Shown in pieces: positions 18,420 to 27,064 of a DNA stretch of 64,000 nucleotides. Source of the stretch: Roseomonas sp. CECT 9278 (lineage in GTDB: Bacteria; Pseudomonadota; Alphaproteobacteria; Acetobacterales; Acetobacteraceae); the NCBI RefSeq assembly GCF_918698155.1, contig NZ_CAKKLX010000015.1:39527-103526 (forward strand), given 5' to 3'. Numbering within the stretch: position 1 is the stretch's first letter; each line of letters starts with the position of its first letter. Made by a program: the position numbers and the translations under genes. The notes below the pieces were generated by a model that made no database searches, had not been told where the DNA came from, and worked only from the letters and a program-made list of their open reading frames with translations.

Positions 18420-19007
18420 ATGCCGGACCAGCGCCCGGCGCTGGTGCTGGCGAGCGCCAGTCCCCGGCGCCTCGACCTGCTTGCCCGCCTCGGGATCGTT
18501 CCCGACAGGGTCGTCGCCACCAACATCGACGAGACACCCGGCAGGCGCGAGGTCCCGCGCCCACATGCCCTGCGCCTGGCTCTCGCGAAGGCCGAGGCTG
18601 CCGCCGCGCAGGCCCCCGATGCAGTCGTGCTGGCGGCCGACACCGTGGTCGGGGTGGGTCGCCGCATCCTGCCCAAGGCCGAGACCGAGGCGCAGGCGCG
18701 CGACTGCCTGGCGATGGTGTCTGGCCGGCGCCATCGCGTGCTGACCGCGGTGGTGCTGGCGCTGCCCGACGGGCGCCGGCTGCAGCGCGTGGTGGAAAGT
18801 GCCGTGACCTTCCAGCGCCTGACCGGACAGCAGGTCGATGCCTACCTGGCGGGCGGCGAATGGCGCGGCAAGGCCGGCGGCTACGCCATCCAGGGCGCGG
18901 CGGAATCCTTCATCCGGTTCCTGTCCGGCAGCCATTCCAACGTGGTGGGGCTGCCGCTGTTCGAGACAGCGCAGTTGCTGCGGGGAATCGGATGGCTGCG
19001 GCCATAG
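18420..19007 (+). CDS. maf: Maf-family nucleoside triphosphate pyrophosphatase
   Basis: The 195-residue protein has LASASPRRLDLL at residues 10-21, the VVLAADTVVGVG strand with the catalytic Asp, and the late GKAGGYAIQGAAESFI with SGSHSNVVGLPL. These define the Maf fold, which hydrolyses dTTP, UTP or modified NTPs and removes non-canonical pyrimidines. The sub-type (YhdE or YceF) cannot be fixed by eye. It lies 37 bp after infA and overlaps the next gene by 16 bp. Confidence 0.94.
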   Translation: MPDQRPALVLASASPRRLDLLARLGIVPDRVVATNIDETPGRREVPRPHALRLALAKAEAAAAQAPDAVVLAADTVVGVGRRILPKAETEAQARDCLAMVSGRRHRVLTAVVLALPDGRRLQRVVESAVTFQRLTGQQVDAYLAGGEWRGKAGGYAIQGAAESFIRFLSGSHSNVVGLPLFETAQLLRGIGWLRP

Positions 19008-20209
19008 ACACGGCGTCGACGGGCGCGCCTTCCGGCGCGAGTTCCACGGGCGCGCCTTCCGGCGCGACCATCCTCGTCAGCGTCTCCCCCGGCGAGGTCC
19101 GCACCGCCCTCCTGCAAGGCGGCATCGTCACCGAGGCCTGGGTCGAGCGCGCCGCGCATCCGGACGGCGTCGGCGACCTCCAGCGCGGCCGCGTCACCGC
19201 CGTGGCGCCCGCGATGGCCGGCGCCTTCGTCGCGCTGGCCGGTGGCGAAACCGGCTTCCTGCCGGAAAGCGAATCGGGCGACACGCGCCGCCCCATCGCG
19301 CAGGCGGTGAACGAGGGCATGATCCTGCCGCTGCGCGTCTCCCGCGCGGCCCAGGGCGGCAAGGGCCCGCGCGTCTCGGCACGGCTGACACCCGATGAGT
19401 TCGCGCGCGTCGCCGCGGCCCCGCACGGCGCGCCGCGGCTGGTCGCGCGCGGCGCGGATGCCGCGACACGCCTCGCGCTGCGGCACGCCAGGGCGGCGAT
19501 CATCGTCGACGACCTGGCATCCGCCGCTGCCCTGCGCGGCCGGTTCGGGGACCGCGTCCGCCACCAGCACCACCCCGCCTTCGACGACACGCTGGAAGCC
19601 GCCTTCGATGAGCTCGCCGGGCCGACGGTCGCGCTGCCCGGCGGCGGCCGCCTGCTGATCCACCCCACGCCCGCGCTGGTCGCGATCGACATGGATGCCG
19701 GCAGCGCGGCCGGGGCGCGCGGGTCGGGCGCGGTGGCGGCGCTGAACCTGGCGGCGCTGCCGGTGCTCGCGCGGCAGATCCGCGCGCGCAACCTGGCCGG
19801 GCCGATCCTGGTGGATTTCGCGGGGCTGTCGCCGCGCCGGCGCGCGGCCCTCGACGAACCGCTGAAGGCGGCGCTGGCAGCGGACCCGATGGTGCGGCTG
19901 CTGGGCTTCACGAAGCTCGGCATGGCGGAACTGGTGCGCGAGCGCGTCCATCCGCCGCTGCACGAGGTGCTGGGCTGGCCGGAATCGGCGCTCACGCGCG
20001 GCCTGGCGGCGTTGCGCCGCGCCGCGCGGGAGGCCGCGGCACGGCCCGGCCGGCGCCTGGCGCTGCGCGCCACGCCCGCGGTGCTGGCGGCGATCGAGGC
20101 CGAGCCCGGCGCGCTGGCGGCCTTCACCGCCGCGGCCGGCGTCGCGCTGGTCCTGCTGCCCGACGCGACCGCGACGCTGCCCGCCATCGAGGACGCGCCT
20201 CATGGCTGA
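18992..20209 (+). CDS. Ribonuclease E/G family protein, short form
   Basis: The 405-residue protein has a shortened N-terminal S1-like region ([40 protein letters not shown]) and the RNase E/G catalytic region with AIDMDAGSA and [28 protein letters not shown]. These hold the two metal-binding aspartates by comparison with RNase E. The [20 protein letters not shown] segment also fits. The CPxC zinc-link that joins RNase E/G subunits is absent, so this is a divergent, truncated relative. Its start overlaps maf by 16 bp and it is coupled to yacG. Residues 9-26 contain a duplicated [11 protein letters not shown] nonapeptide. It probably cuts single-stranded RNA; whether it processes rRNA is unknown. 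Confidence 0.85.
   Translation: MAAAIDTASTGAPSGASSTGAPSGATILVSVSPGEVRTALLQGGIVTEAWVERAAHPDGVGDLQRGRVTAVAPAMAGAFVALAGGETGFLPESESGDTRRPIAQAVNEGMILPLRVSRAAQGGKGPRVSARLTPDEFARVAAAPHGAPRLVARGADAATRLALRHARAAIIVDDLASAAALRGRFGDRVRHQHHPAFDDTLEAAFDELAGPTVALPGGGRLLIHPTPALVAIDMDAGSAAGARGSGAVAALNLAALPVLARQIRARNLAGPILVDFAGLSPRRRAALDEPLKAALAADPMVRLLGFTKLGMAELVRERVHPPLHEVLGWPESALTRGLAALRRAAREAAARPGRRLALRATPAVLAAIEAEPGALAAFTAAAGVALVLLPDATATLPAIEDAPHG
19019..19067 (+). repeat. Two-copy 27-bp tandem repeat in the RNase E/G N-terminus
   Basis: The 22-bp sequence starting ACGGGCGCGCC occurs identically at 19019-19040 and 19046-19067, a period of 27 bp, encoding TGAPSGASS then TGAPSGATI. It keeps the reading frame and lies before the conserved domain, so it looks like a recent in-frame duplication. 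Confidence 0.85.
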
Positions 20210-20369
20210 CGCCCCGCGCCCCACGCTGCGCTGCCCGATCTGCCGCCGTGTCGCGGCGGAAGCGACGCGGCCCTTCTGTTCGGAACGCTGCGCGCAGGTG
20301 GATCTCGGCCGCTGGCTGACCGAGAGCTACGCCATCCCGGCGGCCCCGCCGGAGCAGACCGAGGACTGA
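20202..20369 (+). CDS. yacG: DNA gyrase inhibitor YacG
   Basis: This 55-residue zinc-ribbon protein was read directly from the sequence. It has CPIC at residues 11-14 and CSERC at 27-31, giving the four zinc-ligand cysteines, then [16 protein letters not shown], the hallmark YacG helix. YacG binds GyrB and blocks DNA binding by gyrase. It overlaps the RNase gene by 8 bp. This maf/RNase/yacG arrangement is common in Alphaproteobacteria. Confidence 0.93.
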   Translation: MADAPRPTLRCPICRRVAAEATRPFCSERCAQVDLGRWLTESYAIPAAPPEQTED

Positions 20370-20374
20370 ACGGC

Positions 20375-20403
20375 TGGACAGGCCGCGCGGGCTCGGCTAT
20401 TTC
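20375..20403 (+). promoter_or_regulatory. Candidate promoter of tRNA-Phe
   Basis: TGGACA at 20375-20380 and TATTTC at 20398-20403 have 17-bp spacing and lie about 36 bp before the tRNA. The position fits; the -10 is imperfect. Confidence 0.4.
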
Positions 20404-20438
20404 CCGCGGCCTCTCCGGTGCCTGTCAGGGCGCCATGG

Positions 20439-20514
20439 GCCCAGGTAGCTCAGTTGGTAGAGCATGCGACTGAAAATCGCAGTGTCGCTGGTTCGATTCC
20501 GGCCCTGGGCACCA
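20439..20514 (+). tRNA. tRNA-Phe (GAA anticodon)
   Basis: The 76 nt form a full cloverleaf: acceptor GCCCAGG/CCTGGGC, D arm GCTC..GAGC, anticodon stem TGCGA/TCGCA with loop CTGAAAA (anticodon GAA), T arm GCTGG TTCGATT CCGGC, discriminator A and an encoded CCA. Confidence 0.98.
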
Positions 20515-20918
20515 CTTCCTCCCGCGCGATGCCGCCCACCAATCCATCGCGCCGCTGCGATTTCGTTCCGCTCAACCGCACCATTCCCAGCCCTGCGCGG
20601 GTTCGCATGCCCCCCCATCGCGCCGGTGCGACGTCGCCTCGCTGATCCGCCATCCCATGTCCGGTGATTGGCGCGTCTCCCCCGAAGCCTGAACGGCATC
20701 GCGCTTCCTGCGGTCCGACAGCCCTTGCGGGACAGCCGCGCGCATCACGGATGCCAAGCGGGGCGCGCGCGCGCGGGCCAGCGCGCGATGCCCCGCAGCG
20801 CGCCCGAACGCGCGTGCCCAACCCGCCCGCCGAACCGCAGCAACAACGCATCATGACCGCCGCGTAACCTGCGGCAGCCTCCGCGCGAACCTGTTCAGGA
20901 ACCAGCGCGGGGACAACG
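20515..20918 (+). other. Intergenic region with no recognisable gene
   Basis: This 404-bp stretch separates tRNA-Phe from the molybdoenzyme operon. Open frames exist on both strands but their translations are Arg/Pro-rich and look like composition artefacts. I see no hairpin terminator right after the tRNA and no clear promoter. A short palindrome (CCTGTTCAGG, near 20889) lies about 25 bp before the Fe-S gene and could be an operator, but there is no other support. Confidence 0.5.
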
Positions 20919-21581
20919 ATGACGGGACGTCGACCCAACTGGAAAATGGCGGTGGATGTCGAGCGATGCATCGGCTGCCACGCATGTTCCGTGGCATGCA
21001 AGGTCGAGCACGACGTGCCGCTCGGCATGTTCCGCACCAAGGTCTACTACTACGACGAAGGCCGCTATCCGCAGGTCAAGCGCCACTTCCTGCCGACACT
21101 GTGCATGCAGTGCGAGGACGCGCCCTGCCTGAAGGCCTGCCCCACCGAGGCGATCGTGCGCGGCGCCGATGGCATCGTCCGCATCATCGAGGAAAAATGC
21201 GACGGCATCGGCCTGTGCGAACGGGCCTGCCCCTATGGCGCGATCTTCGCCGCCAAGGATGTCGGCGCGGTCAAGTGCGACTTCTGCAGCAACCGCCTCG
21301 CGCACGGGATGCAACCGGCCTGCGTCGAGACCTGCCCGGCCGAGGTGCTCGTGTTCGGCGACGCCAACGACCCGGCCAGCCCTGTCAGCCTGTTCCTCGC
21401 CCGCCATGGCAACGAGGTGCGCGGGCTGAAGCCCGAGGAAGGCACGCGGCCCGCGGTGGGCTATCGCGGCCACCACCCCGAGATCGCGCAGAAAATCCCG
21501 CACGGCCGCAACCATGTCCCTGAATCCTACGAGATGGAGACATGGGCCTCGCTCGACCCGGAGCCCAAGCCCCATGGTTGA
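20919..21581 (+). CDS. Four-cluster Fe-S electron-transfer subunit of a molybdopterin oxidoreductase
   Basis: The 220-residue protein has four cysteine groups typical of DmsB/PhsB/TtrB-type subunits: CIGCHACSVAC at residues 17-27, CMQCEDAPCLKACP, CDGIGLCERACP and CDFCSNRL...CVETCP. Each should hold a [4Fe-4S] cluster and together they pass electrons to or from the catalytic subunit. There is no signal peptide, as expected for a partner exported with a Tat-signal subunit. It overlaps the catalytic gene by 8 bp. No membrane anchor (NrfD/PsrC type) gene follows, so the quinone or cytochrome partner is encoded elsewhere or is soluble. Confidence 0.92.
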   Translation: MTGRRPNWKMAVDVERCIGCHACSVACKVEHDVPLGMFRTKVYYYDEGRYPQVKRHFLPTLCMQCEDAPCLKACPTEAIVRGADGIVRIIEEKCDGIGLCERACPYGAIFAAKDVGAVKCDFCSNRLAHGMQPACVETCPAEVLVFGDANDPASPVSLFLARHGNEVRGLKPEEGTRPAVGYRGHHPEIAQKIPHGRNHVPESYEMETWASLDPEPKPHG

Positions 21582-24168
21582 CCGCCGCCCGGCATCGCCC
21601 TCCCGCCGCGCCGTGCTCAAGCACGGCATCGCCGCCCTCGCCGGCTTGCAGCTCGGCGAGATGATCCGCCTGCGCCCGGGCGAAGCCGTGGCACGGTCCA
21701 TCATCACCTCCGACGGGCCGGATTCCGGCCGCGGCAGCCGGCGCATCGACTACGCGCGCGCGCGGCGCATCCCCTCGGCCTGCCTGAACTGCTCGACCGT
21801 CTGCGGCATCATCGGCACCGTCGTCGACGGCAAGCTGGTGAAGGTCTCCGGCAATCCGGCGGATCCCAACAACGGTTCGGTGCTGTGTGCGAAGGGCCAG
21901 GCCGGGCCGCTGGTCGCGAGCTACCCCGAGCGCCTGCTCTATCCGCTGCGGCGCGTCGGCGCGCGCGGCGAAGGGCTGTGGCGGCGGATCAGCTGGGACG
22001 AGGCCTATGCCGAACTCGCCACCCGCATCCGCGCCGCGATGGATGCCGGCGTGCCGGAGGAGGTCGCGATCCATATCGGCCGCTCGCGGATCGGCGCCGA
22101 GATCGGCCGCTTCCTGGGCGCGATCGGCTCACCGACGCAGCTGAACCATCGCGCATTGTGTTCCTCGGCCAAGCGCGCGGCCAACTACGTCTCGATCGGC
22201 GAGACCGACTGGGAAACGCCGGACGCCGCCAACACGAAGTACATCCTGAACTTCGGCTCGAACTTCTACGAGGCGCACCAGGGCGCCATCCACCTCGCGC
22301 GGCGCGTCGTCCAGGGGCGCTTCGACAACGGCGCCAAGCTCGTGACCTTCGACGTCCGGCTGTCCAATACCGCCGGGCGCAGCGACGAATGGTTCACCTG
22401 CACGCCGGGCACCGAAGGCGCCATCGCGCTGGCGATGGGCCACGTCATCCTCGCGGCGGGTCGGCAGGACCAGGACTTCATCGATACCTGGATCAACGTG
22501 CCCGCGGCCGAACTGACCGCGTTCTATGCGTCCTACACGCCCGAATGGGCGGCCGCGCTGTCGGGCGTGGCGGCCGAGGATATTCGCCGCCTGGCGCTCG
22601 AATTCGCCGCCGCCGCCCCGGCGTGCTTCGCGATGACCAACCGCGGCACGGAAGCGCATTACAACGGCTTCCACAGCGGCCGCGCCGTCATCCTGCTCAA
22701 CGCCCTGGTTGGGTCCGTCGGGCGCAAGGGCGGCTTCACCTATACCGAGGAACCGCGCATCCCGGCCATCTTCGCCGATGTCGCGCCGCTGCCGCCGCGC
22801 CCGCAACGCCAAAGCGTGCTCGAGAATCCGCCGGAGTACCCGCTCGCCAACAAGTGGCAGCGCATGCGCGTGGGGCAGCTGGTCTATGCCTATCTGCGCG
22901 ACGAAAGGGCGAAGCTCCAGGTCTATATCAGCTACACCCTCGGTTCGCCGACGACCTGGCCGGAGGGCCGCTCGCTTGCCGTCGATGTGCTGCGCGACGA
23001 GGCCAAGATCGGCTTCCATGCGTGCTCGGATGTCGTCTACTCCGAGACCGCGCACTACGCCGACCTGCTGCTGCCCGATGCCGCCTATACCGAGCGCTGG
23101 GGCTTCGACACGCGCAACAACTTCGCGCTGCGCCGCTATGTCGTGCTGCGCCAGCCGCTGCAGGCGCCGCCGGCCGAGGCACGCAGCTTCGCCGATGTGC
23201 TGATCCAGGTGGCCAAGCGGCTCGGCCCGGATGTCGCGCGCTACTACCCCTTCGCCGACCACGAGGAACAGATGCGCCTGCGCTGTTCGCGCTGGACGGC
23301 GCCGGATGGCCGCAATGGCTGGGACTACATGCGCGAGGTCGGCGTCTGGGTCGATCGCGACCAGGACCCGTTCTACGAGCTGTTCCGCTGGGAGCTGACG
23401 CCGGCCGAGCTCGCCGGCGCGCGCCTCGACCCGGCGACGCGGCTCTATCACAAGGCGGGGCCCGACGGGCGCGAACGCGTCATCGGCATTCATGCCGAGG
23501 GCAAGCCGCGCCGCGGCTTCCTCACACCCTCGCGCAAGTTCCAGGTGCGCGCGCAGGACGTGGTCGACGCAGGCGCGGCAGTGGGTTGGCCGGATGACGG
23601 CTGGCCGCGCTTCATCCCGATCCCGTCGCACCAGGACATGCCGGCGGACCGCTTCCACCTGGTCAGCTTCAAGTGGAATGTGCACACCCAGGCGCGCACC
23701 GCCCCGCAGCGCTACCTGAGCGAGATCGTGCACGACAACCCGCTGTGGATGAACACCGCGACGGCCGCCGCGCTCGGCATCCGCACCGGCGACCATGTCG
23801 AGGTCACCACCTTCCGCCCGCGCGGCGCGACCTATCGGGCGGATGGCGAGAAGCTCGGCAGCGCGGTGGTGCCGGTGATCGTGACCGAGGGCATCCATCC
23901 GCGGGTGCTCGCGATGTCCAACAGCCTCGGCCAGGCCTTCGGCGGGCGCGCCGCCACCGCGCGCGGCGGCGAGCCCGCCGAGCCACCCTCGCGCGTTGCG
24001 CCGGCGGCGGCGGACCACAATGACTACCGGTCGAACATCTGGTGGGACCCGGCGCGCGGCGGCAGCGGCGCCGGGCACAACATCAACGGCATCCTGCCGG
24101 TGCAGCCTTCGCCGCTGGTCGGCATGCAGGCCTGGTACGATACGGTCTGCGAGGTGCGGAAGGTCTGA
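21574..24168 (+). CDS. Tat-exported molybdopterin oxidoreductase catalytic subunit (PhsA/PsrA/TtrA-like)
   Basis: The 864-residue protein begins with a twin-arginine signal (SRRAVLKHGIAALAGL). It then has the N-terminal [4Fe-4S] site C70-x2-C73-x3-C77 and C105, all four ligands present. ALCSSAKRA near residue 196 likely supplies a Cys ligand to molybdenum, so the enzyme is not a selenocysteine form, and no in-frame TGA interrupts the gene. The C-terminal molybdopterin-dinucleotide domain starts around 710 (HLVSFKWNVHTQ). It resembles thiosulfate, polysulfide, tetrathionate and selenate/arsenate reductases, and the substrate cannot be chosen by eye. The nearby selenium-type genes make a selenium or sulfur oxyanion substrate worth testing. 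Confidence 0.88.
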   Translation: MVDRRPASPSRRAVLKHGIAALAGLQLGEMIRLRPGEAVARSIITSDGPDSGRGSRRIDYARARRIPSACLNCSTVCGIIGTVVDGKLVKVSGNPADPNNGSVLCAKGQAGPLVASYPERLLYPLRRVGARGEGLWRRISWDEAYAELATRIRAAMDAGVPEEVAIHIGRSRIGAEIGRFLGAIGSPTQLNHRALCSSAKRAANYVSIGETDWETPDAANTKYILNFGSNFYEAHQGAIHLARRVVQGRFDNGAKLVTFDVRLSNTAGRSDEWFTCTPGTEGAIALAMGHVILAAGRQDQDFIDTWINVPAAELTAFYASYTPEWAAALSGVAAEDIRRLALEFAAAAPACFAMTNRGTEAHYNGFHSGRAVILLNALVGSVGRKGGFTYTEEPRIPAIFADVAPLPPRPQRQSVLENPPEYPLANKWQRMRVGQLVYAYLRDERAKLQVYISYTLGSPTTWPEGRSLAVDVLRDEAKIGFHACSDVVYSETAHYADLLLPDAAYTERWGFDTRNNFALRRYVVLRQPLQAPPAEARSFADVLIQVAKRLGPDVARYYPFADHEEQMRLRCSRWTAPDGRNGWDYMREVGVWVDRDQDPFYELFRWELTPAELAGARLDPATRLYHKAGPDGRERVIGIHAEGKPRRGFLTPSRKFQVRAQDVVDAGAAVGWPDDGWPRFIPIPSHQDMPADRFHLVSFKWNVHTQARTAPQRYLSEIVHDNPLWMNTATAAALGIRTGDHVEVTTFRPRGATYRADGEKLGSAVVPVIVTEGIHPRVLAMSNSLGQAFGGRAATARGGEPAEPPSRVAPAAADHNDYRSNIWWDPARGGSGAGHNINGILPVQPSPLVGMQAWYDTVCEVRKV

Positions 24169-24191
24169 CGCGCCGGCGCGGCGCAAGCCCT

Positions 24192-24217
24192 GCGCCCGGC
24201 GCGAGAACGCCGGGCGC
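24192..24217. terminator. Bidirectional terminator-like hairpin between convergent genes
   Basis: A perfect 10-bp GC stem (GCGCCCGGCG / CGCCGGGCGC) with loop CGAGAA lies in the 66 bp between the end of the molybdoenzyme gene and the end of the convergent radical SAM gene. It lacks a T-tract, which is common in this GC-rich DNA. Confidence 0.6.
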
Positions 24218-24234
24218 CAAGCCTGCTTGCGGCC

Positions 24235-25269
24235 TCAGCGCCGCGCGACGACGATGGTCGTGCAGGCGCTTTCCAGCTTCGGCAGGTCGCGCAGCGGCGC
24301 CATGCGGATCTGCAGCCGCCGGTCATCCCCGCGCACCACCGGGCAATAGGGGTCGGGGTCGTCCAGCGCCTCCATCAGCCGCCGCCGCCCGGCGCAGCCG
24401 CCGCCGCAGGTGGCGCGATGCGCGCAGGGCTCGCAGGCCGGCGGCACCGATCGCGCGGCGACGAAGGGCGCGCTTTCGGTGATGGCCGGCCCGGTGCCCA
24501 GCAGCAGGTCGAGCGGCGCGCCGCCACCGGGCCAATACACGCAGGGCTGCACCGTCGCGCGCGGCGTCACGCGCACCGTGGCCACGCCGCAGCCGCCCTG
24601 GCGCGGCGGCAGCCCCGCCATGGCGCGCACCAGCGGTTCGCCGACGGCGATGGCATCGGTCTCGGCGAACAGCTTCGCGAAGCCGTCCCAGTATTCCTCA
24701 TAGGTCAGCGCGTAGCTGTCGCTGCGCACCGACTGGTACACGTTCAGCCGCAGCGGCGCGTCGAAGGCGGCCGCGACCTCGGCGATCTCGGCCAGGCGCA
24801 GGTAGTTGCTGCGCATCATCACCGCGATGATGGTGACACCCACGCCGAGGTCACGGCAGCGGCGCGCCTGGCGCTGGATCAGGTCCCAGTTGCCGGCGCC
24901 GCGCTGGGCGTCCTGTTCCTCGCGCGTCGGGTAGTCGAGCGAGAATTCCACATCGGCGAAGCTGCGCAGTTCGGCATCGTCCAGCACCTCGATCGAATGC
25001 CCGTTGGAGGTGATGGTCAGCTTCAGCGGCTGGCTGCGGAAATAGCCCAACATGTCGCGGAATTCCGGATGCATGCCGTTCTCGCCGGTGCCGAGGTTGA
25101 CCGAGCGCACCGGCAGCCGGTCCAGCACCGATCGCACCTGGTCGAGCCCCAGCCGGTCGGTCCGCGTCGGGTCCCGGTAGCAGAAGGCGCAAGCGAGGTT
25201 GCATTCATTGGTCAGGCCGAGCCCGAGCGCGAAGCGCCGTTCCGTGGCCGCCAGACTTTCAACGGTCAT
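24235..25269 (-). CDS. Radical SAM/SPASM-domain protein
   Basis: The 344-residue protein has the radical SAM cluster motif C23-x3-C27-x2-C30 (CNLACAFC) preceded by a GLGLTNE strand. A GTGENGMHPEF segment replaces the usual GGEP motif, and TITSNGH follows. The C-terminal SPASM-like region has CGVATV, CVYW, CEPCAHRATCGGGC and CPVV for auxiliary Fe-S clusters. SPASM enzymes modify peptides or mature enzymes by radical chemistry. It converges on the molybdoenzyme gene and diverges from a methyltransferase gene 31 bp away, so it may act as a maturase in this island. The target is unknown. Confidence 0.85.
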   Translation of the reverse strand: MTVESLAATERRFALGLGLTNECNLACAFCYRDPTRTDRLGLDQVRSVLDRLPVRSVNLGTGENGMHPEFRDMLGYFRSQPLKLTITSNGHSIEVLDDAELRSFADVEFSLDYPTREEQDAQRGAGNWDLIQRQARRCRDLGVGVTIIAVMMRSNYLRLAEIAEVAAAFDAPLRLNVYQSVRSDSYALTYEEYWDGFAKLFAETDAIAVGEPLVRAMAGLPPRQGGCGVATVRVTPRATVQPCVYWPGGGAPLDLLLGTGPAITESAPFVAARSVPPACEPCAHRATCGGGCAGRRRLMEALDDPDPYCPVVRGDDRRLQIRMAPLRDLPKLESACTTIVVARR

Positions 25270-25300
25270 GGTCCGCGCTCCCCGCCGAGGCTACGATTTG

Positions 25301-26143
25301 ATGATGCATCCGCCATTCCCTTCCGCCGACCCCCAGCCCCTGCAACCCGACCAGGACATCGCGCGCTGGGACCGGCACGCGGCATCCTACGAGGCGGTCT
25401 TCGAACGCCTCACGGATGCCTTTGCCGCCCAGGCGCTGGACCTGATCGAGCCGATCGCCGGCGCGGCTTTGCTGGACCTCGCCGCCGGTGCGGGCGGCGC
25501 GGCTTTGCAGGCCGCCGCGCGCGGCGCGCATGTGACCGCATTCGACGCATCCGCCGCAATGGTTACGCGCATCAGCGCGCGCGCGGCGGGCGCTTCGATC
25601 GTGGCGGAGCAGGTCGATGCCCGGCTGCCCCTGCCGCGGCCGGATGCGGCCTTCGACGCCGCGCTGTCCTGCTTCGGCGTGGTGATCCTGCCCGATCCGG
25701 TGCCGGCGCTGCGCGACCTGCACCGCGTCCTGCGCCCCGGCGGGCGGATCGCGGTGGTGACCTGGACCGAGCCGGGCCGCTATGAACTCGCGACACGGCT
25801 CTGGACGGCGGTAGAGCGGGTGCGCGGCGCCCCGCCACCGCCCGGACCGGTGCCCGCGCAGCTGCGCTACACCGACCCCGACGCGCTGGCGGCGCTGATG
25901 GTGGCCGGCGGGTTCGGCGCGCCCTCGGTCACGCGGGTTGAGGCGCCGCTGCGCGCGGATTCGGCCCGCGCACTCGCCGCCGTGCTCGACTTCGCACCGG
26001 GCATGGCGGCGCTGCTGGGCGGGCTCGGGCCCGACCGGGCCGCGGTGGAGGAGGCCTTCGCGGCGGCCCTCGAAGCCGACCAGGGCCACGGGCCGGTCGC
26101 CCTCGGCGCCGTGGCGCAGATCGCTGTCGCGACCCGGGCGTAA
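25301..26143 (+). CDS. Class I SAM-dependent methyltransferase
   Basis: The 280-residue protein shows motif I LLDLAAGAGGAALQAAA near residue 50, VTAFDASAAMV for the ribose-binding acidic strand, the post-I ALSCFGVVILPDP, and LHRVLRPGGRIAVVTW. This is the UbiE/type-11 family of small-molecule methyltransferases. It starts 31 bp from the divergent radical SAM gene and precedes the transporter operon by 49 bp. In this setting it might methylate selenium or sulfur compounds, but nothing in the sequence shows the substrate. ATG 25304 is an equal alternative start. Confidence 0.8.
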   Translation: MMHPPFPSADPQPLQPDQDIARWDRHAASYEAVFERLTDAFAAQALDLIEPIAGAALLDLAAGAGGAALQAAARGAHVTAFDASAAMVTRISARAAGASIVAEQVDARLPLPRPDAAFDAALSCFGVVILPDPVPALRDLHRVLRPGGRIAVVTWTEPGRYELATRLWTAVERVRGAPPPPGPVPAQLRYTDPDALAALMVAGGFGAPSVTRVEAPLRADSARALAAVLDFAPGMAALLGGLGPDRAAVEEAFAAALEADQGHGPVALGAVAQIAVATRA

Positions 26144-26192
26144 CCTTTCTTCACCCTCCGGCGAAGCCCGCGTGACCTCTGGGAGACACGCC

Positions 26193-27062
26193 ATGCAAGC
26201 CCGCCGCCCCCTGCTCACCCTGCTCGCCGGAGCTGCCCTGGCCCGGCCTGCCCTGGCGCAGGCCCCCGCCCGGCTGGTCTTCACCGCCATCCCCGACCAG
26301 GACGAGACGCGCCTGGTGGAACGCTTCCGCCGCGTCGTCGTGTACCTCGAACGCACGCTGGGCGTGCCGGTCCAGTATGCGCCGGTGAAAAGCTACGCCG
26401 CCGCGGTCACCGCCTTCACCAACAACCAGGTGCAGCTCGCCTGGTTCGGCGGGCTGACCAGCAGCCAGGCGCGCCGCGCCGTGCCGGGGTCCGAGGCGAT
26501 CGTCCAGGGGGCCGAGGACGCCGCCTTCTTCAGCTACTTCATCGCCAATGTCTCGACCGGGCTGACGCGGTCCGAGGACTTCCCCGCCGGCATCGCCGGG
26601 CGCAGCTTCAGCTTCGGCTCGCGCGCATCGACCTCGGGTCGCGTCATGCCCGAGCACTTCATCCGCCAGCATTTCGGCCGCGCGCCGGACCAGGTGTTTT
26701 CCCGCGTGGGGTTCTCCGGCGACCATTCGCGCACCATCCAGGTGGTGCAGTCCGGCGCCTTCGACGTGGGTGCGCTCGACTTCACCGTCTTCGACCTGGA
26801 AAGCCGGCTCGAGCGCGTTGACGGCACCAAGGTGCGGGTGATCTGGCAGACGCCGCGCTTCCCCAACTACAACTGGACGATCCGCGGCGATGTGGACCAG
26901 CGCTTCGGCGCCGGCTTCAAGGAAAAGGTGCGCGCGGCGCTGCTGGCGGTCGACGACCGCGCGATCCTCGAGATCTTCCCGCGCTCGCGCTTCATCCCGG
27001 CCTCGAATGGGGACTACGCGCCGATGGAGGCCGCCGCGCGCGCGCTTGGCGTGCTGGACTGA
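26193..27062 (+). CDS. PhnD-like periplasmic binding protein, putative selenium-oxyanion receptor
   Basis: The 289-residue protein has a Sec signal peptide (LLTLLAGAALARPALAQ) and the PhnD-type core: FTAIPDQDETRLVERFRRVVVYLERTLGVPVQY, VTAFTNNQVQLAWFGGLT, FSFGSRASTSGRVMP and a late FIPASNGDY. Phosphonate receptors share the fold, but this gene is linked to an ABC ATPase, a fused permease and a SelD fusion rather than to C-P lyase genes. A PhnD-related clade encoded beside selD has been described as putative selenate receptors, and I assign it there by context. A GGGAGA site precedes ATG 26193. Confidence 0.82.
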   Translation: MQARRPLLTLLAGAALARPALAQAPARLVFTAIPDQDETRLVERFRRVVVYLERTLGVPVQYAPVKSYAAAVTAFTNNQVQLAWFGGLTSSQARRAVPGSEAIVQGAEDAAFFSYFIANVSTGLTRSEDFPAGIAGRSFSFGSRASTSGRVMPEHFIRQHFGRAPDQVFSRVGFSGDHSRTIQVVQSGAFDVGALDFTVFDLESRLERVDGTKVRVIWQTPRFPNYNWTIRGDVDQRFGAGFKEKVRAALLAVDDRAILEIFPRSRFIPASNGDYAPMEAAARALGVLD

Positions 27063-27064
27063 CC

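Noticed and set aside
21574..24168. A selenocysteine codon in the molybdoenzyme, given the nearby selD
   Set aside because: The frame is open throughout with no internal TGA, and a Cys occupies the likely molybdenum-ligand position.
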